Below the pieces are notes generated by a model that was given only the letters and a program-made list of their open reading frames with translations, ran no database searches and had not been told where the DNA came from. From an uncultured Eubacteriales bacterium (GTDB lineage Bacteria; Bacillota; Clostridia; Lachnospirales; Lachnospiraceae), in assembly GCA_900549105.1 (NCBI GenBank), contig URND01000067.1, positions 1 through 16,238 of the forward strand: DNA of 16,238 nt. The letters run 5' to 3'. Shown here in pieces: positions 1-6,671 of the stretch (position 1 is its first letter; the number at the start of each line of letters is the position of its first letter). A program made the position numbers and the translations under genes.

Positions 1-328
1 ATGTGATGTTTCCACTATTTGTATGGGTATGGCCGCCAGTATGGGAGCTTTCCTTCTTGCGGGAGGAACAAAGGGCAAACGTATGGCTCTGCCGAATTCC
101 ACGATTATGATTCATCAGCCATCCGGCGGCGCTCAGGGACAGGCCACGGAGATTAACATTGTTGCGGAACAGATTTTAAAGACGCGTCAGCGTTTGAATG
201 AGATTCTGGCTGCAAACACTGGAAAGCCTTTGGAAATTATTGCACAGGATACGGAGCGGGATAATTATATGACGGCCGAAGAAGCCAGAGAATATGGATT
301 AGTTGACAAAGTCATTACCAGCAGATAA
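1..328 (+). CDS. clpP: ATP-dependent Clp protease proteolytic subunit ClpP (3' part; 5' end outside window)
   Basis: Serine peptidase that forms the tetradecameric chamber of ClpXP/ClpCP and degrades unfolded or tagged cytosolic proteins delivered by a AAA+ unfoldase. The reading frame is open from base 2, so the N-terminal half lies before the window; about 108 residues remain. The visible part has the nucleophile motif AASMGAFLL (Ser codon at 38-40), the catalytic histidine in MIHQPSGGAQGQ and the acidic residue in DTERDNYM, so the Ser-His-Asp triad is complete. The C-terminus EAREYGLVDKVI is typical. It ends 53 bases before clpX, whose product is its partner, and is probably cotranscribed with it. 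The identification is secure from family motifs; only the start is missing. Confidence 0.97.
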   Translation, partial: CDVSTICMGMAASMGAFLLAGGTKGKRMALPNSTIMIHQPSGGAQGQATEINIVAEQILKTRQRLNEILAANTGKPLEIIAQDTERDNYMTAEEAREYGLVDKVITSR

Positions 329-381
329 CATTTTAAAATATACGAAATCCCTATTTTATATAGAAAGGCCGGAGGTATCAT

Positions 382-1683
382 ATGGCAGGACGTATGGAAG
401 ACAAGAAGATTCCAAGATGTTCTTTTTGCAATAAGACCCAGGAGCAGGTCAGGAAATTGATTGCAGGTCCGAATGCATTTATCTGTGATGAATGTATTGG
501 GATATGTGCAGAGATTATTACCGAAGAGTTTGAAGAGGAAGAGGATATTTCCGCAGGTATTCGACTGATGAAGCCGATGGAGATTAAAGCGTTCCTCGAT
601 GATTATATTATCGGACAGGATGATGTAAAAAAAGCGCTTGCGGTGGCAGTTTACAATCATTATAAACGAATCATCGCAGACACCGATTCGGATGTGGAGC
701 TTCAGAAAAGCAATGTTCTTTTGATTGGACCGACAGGTTCCGGCAAGACATTGCTGGCCCAGACATTGGCGAAAATGCTGAATGTTCCGTTTGCCATTGC
801 AGATGCGACGGCTCTGACGGAAGCCGGTTATGTGGGCGAAGATGTGGAGAATATTCTCCTCAAACTTCTCCAGGCAGCCGACTTTGATTTGGAGCGAGCC
901 GAGTACGGCATCATTTATGTGGATGAAATTGATAAGATTACGCGGAAGTCGGAGAACGTTTCCATTACAAGAGATGTATCCGGCGAAGGCGTTCAGCAGG
1001 CATTATTGAAGATTCTTGAAGGTACGGTGGCTTCTGTACCGCCTCAGGGCGGACGGAAACATCCGCATCAGGAATTTATTCAGATTGATACAACGAATAT
1101 TCTCTTTATCTGCGGCGGCGCTTTTGATGGGCTGGAGAAGATTATCCAGTCACGAATCGGCCAGAAGGGTATCGGATTTAATTCGGTTATCCGCCAGAGC
1201 AAGGAAGAGACGAATATTGGTGATTTGTTCCGGCAGACTTTACCGGAGGATTTGATTAAATTTGGATTGATTCCGGAATTTGTCGGCCGTGTCCCGGTGT
1301 GCGTTGCGCTGGATTTGCTGGATGAAGATGCCCTTGTCCAGATTTTGACTGAGCCGAAGAGCGCCCTGGTGCGCCAGTATCAGCGGTTATTTGAGATGGA
1401 CGGTGTACGCCTGAAATTTGAGCCGGAAGCTGTGAGAGAAGTTGCTCACCGTGCTTTTGAGCAGAAAACCGGCGCCAGAGGATTGAGGGCGATTATTGAA
1501 GAAGCGATGATGGATATCATGTATCGGGTTCCATCGGAGGAATTGGTGGATTCCTGTACCATCACAAAGGATGTTGTGGATGGCAAGGGAGAACCGATAC
1601 TCACTTATGGTGAGAAAACACCTGTAAAGCGGGTGACAGGCAGCAAAAAAACCCCGCAGAAAACAAGCGGAGAGATTGCCTGA
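382..1683 (+). CDS. clpX: ATP-dependent Clp protease ATP-binding subunit ClpX
   Basis: AAA+ unfoldase that recognises substrates, unfolds them with ATP and threads them into ClpP. The 433 residues are a full-length ClpX. The N-terminal C4 zinc-binding domain has C13, C16, C35 and C38. Walker A GPTGSGKT is at 116-123, the pore loop GYVGED at 149-154, and Walker B with VDEID at about 177-184. The RKH loop (GGRKHPHQ), the ClpP-docking IGF tripeptide at 264-266 and the sensor-2 segment GARGLRAI are all present. The start is ATG 382, behind the ribosome binding site GGAGGT (371-376) at 5-nt spacing. A lysine-rich tail ends the protein. It lies between clpP and lon on the same strand. Confidence 0.98.
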   Translation: MAGRMEDKKIPRCSFCNKTQEQVRKLIAGPNAFICDECIGICAEIITEEFEEEEDISAGIRLMKPMEIKAFLDDYIIGQDDVKKALAVAVYNHYKRIIADTDSDVELQKSNVLLIGPTGSGKTLLAQTLAKMLNVPFAIADATALTEAGYVGEDVENILLKLLQAADFDLERAEYGIIYVDEIDKITRKSENVSITRDVSGEGVQQALLKILEGTVASVPPQGGRKHPHQEFIQIDTTNILFICGGAFDGLEKIIQSRIGQKGIGFNSVIRQSKEETNIGDLFRQTLPEDLIKFGLIPEFVGRVPVCVALDLLDEDALVQILTEPKSALVRQYQRLFEMDGVRLKFEPEAVREVAHRAFEQKTGARGLRAIIEEAMMDIMYRVPSEELVDSCTITKDVVDGKGEPILTYGEKTPVKRVTGSKKTPQKTSGEIA

Positions 1684-1703
1684 ATGAGACGACTGTAGAT
1701 TGG

Positions 1704-1740
1704 GGGCTGTACCAAAAAAAGGTACAGCCCTATTAGTTCA
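1704..1740 (+). terminator. Intergenic hairpin between clpX and lon (terminator or attenuator)
   Basis: A perfect 10-bp inverted repeat, GGGCTGTACC (1704-1713) and GGTACAGCCC (1721-1730), encloses a seven-A loop and is followed by TATTAGTTCATTA. The stem is strong but the following T-tract is poor, so termination may be partial. It could instead be an attenuator or an mRNA-processing or stability element separating clpX from lon. It lies before the chosen lon start. Confidence 0.55.
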
Positions 1741-1762
1741 TTATGGGAGTGTGATACAAAAG

Positions 1763-4171
1763 ATGAATGATATATGTTTAGAATTGCCGGTGATTGCTTT
1801 GCGGGGCATGACGATTTTACCGAATATGATTGTCCATTTTGAAGTCAGCCGCAATAAATCAAGAATGGCCATTGAAGCGGCCATGTTGGGCGACCAGAAT
1901 ATATTTCTTCTGACACAGAGGGATGTGGAAGCGGAGGACCCTGGAAAGGAGGAACTCTATGAATTCGGGACGGTAGCCAAGATTAAGCAGATTGTAAAAC
2001 TGTCCAAGGATTCACTCCGGGTGATGGTCGAGGGAATTTACAGAGGACATCTTGATAATCTGATGATGACTGAGCCGATGCTCAAGGCGGAGGTGACTGT
2101 TTTTGATAAAACGATCTGCGAGATGAATGATGTACAGATGGCGGGCTGTGTGCGCTATCTCCATGAGCTTTTGGAAAATTATTCGATGCAGAATCCGAAT
2201 TTCAGCGGTGAGCTGGTGCGTCAGCTTATGGAAGAAGAAAATCTGCTGAAACTGGTGGATCAGCTCTGTACGAATCTTCCGATGGAATATAAACAGCGTC
2301 AGAAATGTCTGGAAACGGTAGATTTGCAGATGCGTTTTGAAGTGCTGGCCCAATTTATGACCAAAGAAATAGAAATGATACAGATTACCCGGGAGATTCA
2401 GGCAAAGGTGAAGGAACGGGTAGATAAGAATCAGCGGGAATATATTCTCCGGGAGCAGATGAAAGTCATCCGGGAAGAACTCGGCGAAGATAATACCCAG
2501 AGTGATGCGGAACAGTTTGAGGCTCAGCTTAAAGAACTTGAAGCCAGCGATGAAGTGAAGGAAAAGATTCAGAAAGAAATTGACCGATTCCGCTCCTCAG
2601 CCAACATGGCTTCGGAAAATGGCGTCATTCGGGGTTATGTGGAAACCCTTTTGTCCATGCCGTGGGATAAGCGGGATGAAGAAAAGGTTAGTTTGAAGCA
2701 GGCCGAAAAGATTTTGGAAGAGGATCATTATGGGCTGGAAAAGGTGAAAGAACGTATTCTCGAATATTTGTCGGTGCGGCTGCTGACAGGGAAGGGTGAA
2801 AGTCCGATTTTGTGCCTTGTAGGCCCGCCGGGAACCGGAAAAAGTTCCATTGCCAAATCAGTTGCCCGGGCGCTGGATAAAAAATATGTCCGAATCAGTT
2901 TGGGCGGCGTCCGGGATGAAGCGGAAATCCGGGGACACCGGAAAACCTATGTGGGGGCCATGCCGGGACGGATTGCATCTGCATTGAAAAACGCAGGCGT
3001 GAAAAATCCGGTGATGCTTTTGGACGAGGTGGATAAGGCGAGCAATGATTATAAAGGAGATGTATTTTCCGCTCTGCTGGAAGTGCTGGATTCGGAGCAG
3101 AATTCCAGGTTCCGGGATAATTATATTGAACTTCCTGTCGATTTGTCCGAGGTTCTTTTTATTGCGACGGCCAATACTTTGTCGACCATTCCGCGGCCGT
3201 TGCTGGACCGTATGGAGGTGATTGAGGTCAACAGCTATACGGAAAATGAGAAAATGCACATTGCCAAAGAACATCTTATTCCAAAGCAGATTAAAATTCA
3301 CGGCCTGAAAAAGAGTCAGGTTTCGATTACCGATAAGGCGTTGGAAAAGATTATCGTTCATTATACGCGCGAGGCCGGCGTTCGTAATCTGGAGCGGCGG
3401 ATTGGAGATATCTGTCGGAAATCGGCAAGAGAGATTGTCGAGGAAAATAAAAAGAATGTGAAAGTCGGCGTTAAGACGCTGAGTAAATATCTCGGAAAAG
3501 AGCGCTTCAGCTTTGATGAGGCGAACAGCAGAGATGAGATTGGCATTGTCCGGGGACTGGCGTGGACAAGCGTTGGCGGAGATACTCTTTCCGTGGAGGT
3601 CAATGTTCTGCCCGGAAGCGGTAAATTTGAGCTGACGGGCCAACTGGGAGATGTCATGAAGGAATCTGCCCGGGCCGGAATCAGTTTTATCCGTTCCATG
3701 AGCGATACCTATTTTATTCCAAAGGATTTCTTTGAGAAAAATGACATTCATATTCATATACCGGAAGGCGCCGTGCCGAAGGACGGACCGTCAGCCGGTG
3801 TGACGATGGCGACAGCCATGATTTCAGCCATTACGGAAATTCCGGTAAAAGCCAGTGTGGCGATGACCGGAGAAATAACCCTTCGCGGGCGGGTACTTCC
3901 AATCGGCGGCCTGAAGGAGAAGCTTCTGGCGGCAAAGGTTGCAAAGATCAAAACCGTTGTTGTGCCGGTAAAGAACCGGAAGGACGTGGAAGAGATGGAA
4001 AGTGAGATTTATGAGGGTATGGAAATCGTCTATGCGGAGAGCATGGATGAAGTGCTGAAAACTGCCCTTGCCTATATGCCGGAAAAGCCGAAGGATGAAC
4101 CGAAAGTTGAATCGGAGGCCGGGACGACTGAAGGACCGGCAGCTGCAGCGGCAGAAAACCGGGAGAAATAA
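1763..4171 (+). CDS. lon: Endopeptidase La (ATP-dependent protease Lon, LonA type)
   Basis: Homo-oligomeric AAA+ serine protease for damaged and regulatory proteins. From ATG 1763 it is 802 residues: LON N-domain (about 7-200), a charged helical linker, an AAA+ module with Walker A GPPGTGKS (354-361) and Walker B MLLDEVDK (418-425), and a C-terminal S16 protease domain with the Ser-Lys dyad S677 (in DGPSAGVTMATAM) and K720 (in GGLKEKLLAAK). The 43-residue spacing equals that of Escherichia coli Lon. ATG 1763 is preferred over an in-frame TTG at 1700: residues from MNDICLELPVIALRG align with LonA N-termini, and the TTG start would translate through the intergenic hairpin. The nearest Shine-Dalgarno-like stretch, GGGAG (1745-1749), is distant, so initiation may be weak. 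An Ala/Glu/Pro-rich tail of about 30 residues extends beyond the usual C-terminus. Confidence 0.96.
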   Translation: MNDICLELPVIALRGMTILPNMIVHFEVSRNKSRMAIEAAMLGDQNIFLLTQRDVEAEDPGKEELYEFGTVAKIKQIVKLSKDSLRVMVEGIYRGHLDNLMMTEPMLKAEVTVFDKTICEMNDVQMAGCVRYLHELLENYSMQNPNFSGELVRQLMEEENLLKLVDQLCTNLPMEYKQRQKCLETVDLQMRFEVLAQFMTKEIEMIQITREIQAKVKERVDKNQREYILREQMKVIREELGEDNTQSDAEQFEAQLKELEASDEVKEKIQKEIDRFRSSANMASENGVIRGYVETLLSMPWDKRDEEKVSLKQAEKILEEDHYGLEKVKERILEYLSVRLLTGKGESPILCLVGPPGTGKSSIAKSVARALDKKYVRISLGGVRDEAEIRGHRKTYVGAMPGRIASALKNAGVKNPVMLLDEVDKASNDYKGDVFSALLEVLDSEQNSRFRDNYIELPVDLSEVLFIATANTLSTIPRPLLDRMEVIEVNSYTENEKMHIAKEHLIPKQIKIHGLKKSQVSITDKALEKIIVHYTREAGVRNLERRIGDICRKSAREIVEENKKNVKVGVKTLSKYLGKERFSFDEANSRDEIGIVRGLAWTSVGGDTLSVEVNVLPGSGKFELTGQLGDVMKESARAGISFIRSMSDTYFIPKDFFEKNDIHIHIPEGAVPKDGPSAGVTMATAMISAITEIPVKASVAMTGEITLRGRVLPIGGLKEKLLAAKVAKIKTVVVPVKNRKDVEEMESEIYEGMEIVYAESMDEVLKTALAYMPEKPKDEPKVESEAGTTEGPAAAAAENREK

Positions 4172-4182
4172 AAGGAGATTTT

Positions 4183-4782
4183 ATGCACGTTATTAAAAAT
4201 GTCAATTTGGAGACGGTTTGCGGTATTACGAGTAAACTGCCGGAGAATACATTGCCGGAGGTGGCTTTTGCGGGAAAATCCAATGTGGGGAAATCTTCTC
4301 TGATTAATGGCCTGATGAACCGGAAATCCTATGCCCGGACATCACAGCAGCCGGGAAAGACTCAGACCATTAATTTCTATAATATTAATGAGGAAATCTA
4401 TTTTGTCGACTTGCCGGGTTATGGCTATGCCAAAGTTTCTGAAGCGGTCAAGGCAAAATGGGGAACGATGATTGAGCGTTATCTCCACACCTCGGAGCAG
4501 CTTCGGCTGGTGTTTTTGCTTATTGATATCCGTCATGAGCCGTCGGCCAATGATAAGCACATGTATCATTGGATTGTCAGCCAGGGATTTAATCCGGTCA
4601 TCATTGCGACAAAACTGGATAAGCTGAAACGCAGCCAGGTTCCAAAGCATGTCAAACAAATCCGGGAAGGCCTTGATGTGACGGAAGGAACGCCGATTGT
4701 TCCATTTTCGGCTGTGAGCAAGCAGGGACGGGATGAAATCTGGGATTTAATTGAACAATATGCACTAAATTTTGAAATTTAA
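4183..4782 (+). CDS. yihA: Ribosome biogenesis GTP-binding protein YihA/YsxC/EngB
   Basis: TRAFAC-class GTPase, essential in many bacteria and needed for late assembly of the 50S ribosomal subunit. The 199-residue protein has normal family length. Motif G1 is GKSNVGKSS (31-39), G3 is DLPGYGYAKV starting at D76, and G4 is TKLDK (143-147); the SAVS segment near the end serves as G5. The start ATG 4183 lies 11 nt after the lon stop, with AAGGAG as ribosome binding site in that gap, so it is almost certainly cotranscribed with lon. The lon-ysxC pairing is conserved across Firmicutes. The gene ends 19 nt before a strong hairpin that probably terminates the cluster. Confidence 0.96.
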   Translation: MHVIKNVNLETVCGITSKLPENTLPEVAFAGKSNVGKSSLINGLMNRKSYARTSQQPGKTQTINFYNINEEIYFVDLPGYGYAKVSEAVKAKWGTMIERYLHTSEQLRLVFLLIDIRHEPSANDKHMYHWIVSQGFNPVIIATKLDKLKRSQVPKHVKQIREGLDVTEGTPIVPFSAVSKQGRDEIWDLIEQYALNFEI

Positions 4783-4801
4783 TAAAAAATTTATAGTAAT
4801 T

Positions 4802-4848
4802 ATCCCTTATTTCGTATATGATAATAATATATGAAATGAGGGATTTTT
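4802..4848 (+). terminator. 18-bp hairpin plus T5 abutting the next start codon
   Basis: Arms 4802-4819 and 4827-4844 pair over 18 positions (16 Watson-Crick, two G-T wobbles) around a seven-base loop, and T4844-T4848 follow. This is the architecture of an intrinsic terminator for the clpP-clpX-lon-yihA cluster. Unusually, the right arm contains GAGGG (4838-4842), the only good ribosome binding site for the gene whose ATG begins at 4849, so the hairpin would also hide that site in a read-through transcript. Confidence 0.7.
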
Positions 4849-6450
4849 ATGCGTTTAACATTTTCTGGAGCCGCCCATGAGGTGACAGGAAGCTGTCATT
4901 ATCTGGAAGCATGCGGACACAAAATATTTATTGATTATGGGATGGAACAGGGAGAAGATTTTTTTGAGAATCAGCCGGTGGCTGCCGCTGCGGCAGAAAT
5001 TGATTATGTATTTCTCACCCACGCCCATATTGACCACTCCGGATTACTGCCTTTATTATATGCTGAGGGATTCCGGGGAACAGTTTTTGCGACAAATGCA
5101 ACAAAGCAGCTTTGCGGAATTATGCTTCGCGACAGCGCCCATATTCAGGAGTTTGAAGCGGAGTGGAAAAACCGTAAGGGACGCCGTGCCGGAAGAGCGG
5201 AGGTTGTGCCGACCTACACCATGGAGGATGCGGAAGGCGTGCTGGAGCATTTTGCCGGCTGTGATTATAATAAAATTATTGATATATGTCCGGGAATACG
5301 TGTCCGTTTCACGGATGTGGGGCATTTGCTTGGTTCTTCCTGCATAGAAATATGGATTAGCGAAAACGGCATGCAGAAGAAGATTGTTTTTTCCGGCGAT
5401 GTGGGAAATATAAATCAGCCGTTGATTAAAGACCCGTCTACAGTGGATGAAGCGGATTATGTGGTTATTGAATCGACCTATGGCGACCGTTCCCATGGTC
5501 AGACCCGGCCGGATTATGTGGAAGAGCTGAGCCGGATCATTCAGGAAACCTTTGACCGGGGTGGAAATGTGGTCATTCCATCCTTTGCGGTAGGCCGTAC
5601 TCAGGAGATGCTTTATTTTATCCGTCAGATTAAGGATGAAAACCGGATTCAGGGACATGATAATTTTGAGGTTTATGTGGACAGTCCGCTGGCGATTGAG
5701 GCAACGACTATATTTAATCAGAATATTTATGAATGTTTTGATGAGGAAGCGATGGAACTGGTAAAACAGGGAATTAATCCGATTACTTTTCCAGGCCTGA
5801 AAACCTCGGTTTCCAGTGATGAATCCAAGGCGATTAACTTTGATGACCGTCCAAAGGTTATTCTTTCTGCTTCCGGCATGTGCGAGGCCGGCCGGATTCG
5901 CCATCATTTAAAGCATAATCTGTGGCGGCCGGAATGTACGATATTATTTGTCGGCTATCAGGCCAATGGCACTTTGGGCCGGGCATTGGTGGAAGGCGCC
6001 CAGGAAGTGAAGCTTTTTGGAGAGACGATTGAAGTCGTCGCCCATATCGAACAGTTGGCCGGAATCAGCGGCCACGCAGATAAGCAGGGACTGATTCACT
6101 GGCTTCAGGGCTTTAAACAGAAGCCGGAACGGGTATTTGTTGTCCATGGGGAGGATTCGGTGTGCGATGCCTTTGCCGAATGTCTCAGAAATGAATACGG
6201 TTATGATGCAGTAGCGCCGTACAGCGGAACAAGTTATGATTTGACAGATAACAGTTGTGTGGTTGAAGCTGTACCGGTTCGCAAGTCGAAAAAAGCTGCC
6301 GCGAGAAAGGCCAGCTCTGTATTTGAACGGCTTCTCGCTGCCGGAAGACGGCTTATGGTTGTTATTCATCATAATGAAGGCGGCGCAAATAAGGACTTGG
6401 CTAAATTTGCGGATCAGATTAATAATCTCTGTGATAAATGGGACAGATAA
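4849..6450 (+). CDS. MBL-fold/beta-CASP ribonuclease (COG1236, CPSF73/YSH1-like)
   Basis: Predicted zinc-dependent cytoplasmic RNA-processing nuclease of 533 residues. The metallo-beta-lactamase signature HAHIDH (58-63) follows GAAHEVTGSCHYLE; the further metal ligands are H159 (in GHLLGSS) and D184 (in FSGDVG). The beta-CASP cap shows motif A at E208 (in IESTYGDR), SASGMCEAGRIRHHL, motif B at H409 (in SGHADK) and motif C at H433 (in VVHGEDS). Histidine at motif C is characteristic of RNA-cleaving rather than DNA-cleaving beta-CASP enzymes. It is not RNase J: the KH-like C-terminal domain is absent, replaced by a basic tail of about 55 residues. GAGGG (4838-4842) is 6 nt before the ATG but sits in a hairpin arm. 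RNA substrate and endo/exo mode cannot be told from sequence. Confidence 0.92.
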   Translation: MRLTFSGAAHEVTGSCHYLEACGHKIFIDYGMEQGEDFFENQPVAAAAAEIDYVFLTHAHIDHSGLLPLLYAEGFRGTVFATNATKQLCGIMLRDSAHIQEFEAEWKNRKGRRAGRAEVVPTYTMEDAEGVLEHFAGCDYNKIIDICPGIRVRFTDVGHLLGSSCIEIWISENGMQKKIVFSGDVGNINQPLIKDPSTVDEADYVVIESTYGDRSHGQTRPDYVEELSRIIQETFDRGGNVVIPSFAVGRTQEMLYFIRQIKDENRIQGHDNFEVYVDSPLAIEATTIFNQNIYECFDEEAMELVKQGINPITFPGLKTSVSSDESKAINFDDRPKVILSASGMCEAGRIRHHLKHNLWRPECTILFVGYQANGTLGRALVEGAQEVKLFGETIEVVAHIEQLAGISGHADKQGLIHWLQGFKQKPERVFVVHGEDSVCDAFAECLRNEYGYDAVAPYSGTSYDLTDNSCVVEAVPVRKSKKAAARKASSVFERLLAAGRRLMVVIHHNEGGANKDLAKFADQINNLCDKWDR

Positions 6451-6494
6451 AAGGATAAATTAAACAGGGCAGCGGTTATACGGAGGGATAAATC

Positions 6495-6512
6495 ATGAAG
6501 CGTCCAATCTGA
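6495..6512 (+). other. Five-codon ORF behind a strong ribosome binding site
   Basis: GGAGGG (6482-6487) lies 7 nt before ATG 6495, a near-ideal initiation region, but the frame is only MKRPI followed by TGA (6510-6512). It may be the stub of a decayed gene, a leader peptide upstream of the permease, or chance. Nothing recognisable continues in any frame downstream. Confidence 0.25.
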
Positions 6513-6541
6513 AATTTAACTAAAATAAGGTGAAGTTTTAC

Positions 6542-6568
6542 AAGGTTAAGGAAACTTAGCTTTCTTTT
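6542..6568 (+). terminator. AT-rich terminator-like hairpin after the beta-CASP gene
   Basis: AAGGTTAAG (6542-6550) pairs with CTTAGCTTT (6555-6563) over 9 positions, two of them wobble, around a GAAA tetraloop, followed by CTTTT (6564-6568). It is a plausible weak intrinsic terminator for the ribonuclease gene, about 90 nt after its stop codon. Confidence 0.45.
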
Positions 6569-6570
6569 GG

Positions 6571-6636
6571 TATACCTTTTCAGGCATCCCGTATGTCAGA
6601 TGCTTTGCATGGGCGCGCTTCGTCAGGCTTCGCGCG
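6571..6636 (+). repeat. 66-nt dispersed repeat, copy A
   Basis: This intergenic stretch aligns without gaps to 15329-15394 on the same strand, with 54 of 66 positions identical by my manual count. Shared blocks include ATCCCGTATG, CAGATGCTT, GCATGGGC, TTCGTCAG and a terminal GCGCG. Both copies can form a short 5' hairpin (ATACC/GGCAT here) and an ATGC-loop-GCAT hairpin. The copy is also enclosed by the 8-bp inverted repeat TATACCTT (6571-6578) / AAGGTATA (6639-6646). No reading frame or transposase is linked to it. It resembles REP- or MITE-like intergenic repeats, but I do not recognise a named family. Confidence 0.75.
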
Positions 6637-6671
6637 TTAAGGTATAAAATTTTAGAATGAGATGAAACGTG

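Noticed and set aside
1700..1762. In-frame upstream extension of lon from a TTG codon at 1700
   Set aside because: It would translate the intergenic hairpin, has no ribosome binding site, and adds 21 residues absent from LonA N-termini; ATG 1763 begins the conserved N-terminus.
2858..3757. Long minus-strand open frame inside lon
   Set aside because: It is an antisense shadow of a conserved coding sequence, with no domain and no ribosome binding site.
5056..5907. Long minus-strand open frame inside the beta-CASP gene
   Set aside because: Antisense shadow of a gene whose motifs are all in the plus-strand frame; no family resemblance.
6571..6646. CRISPR repeat or insertion-sequence end
   Set aside because: Only single repeat units are present at two distant sites, with no regular spacers, transposase or visible target-site duplication.
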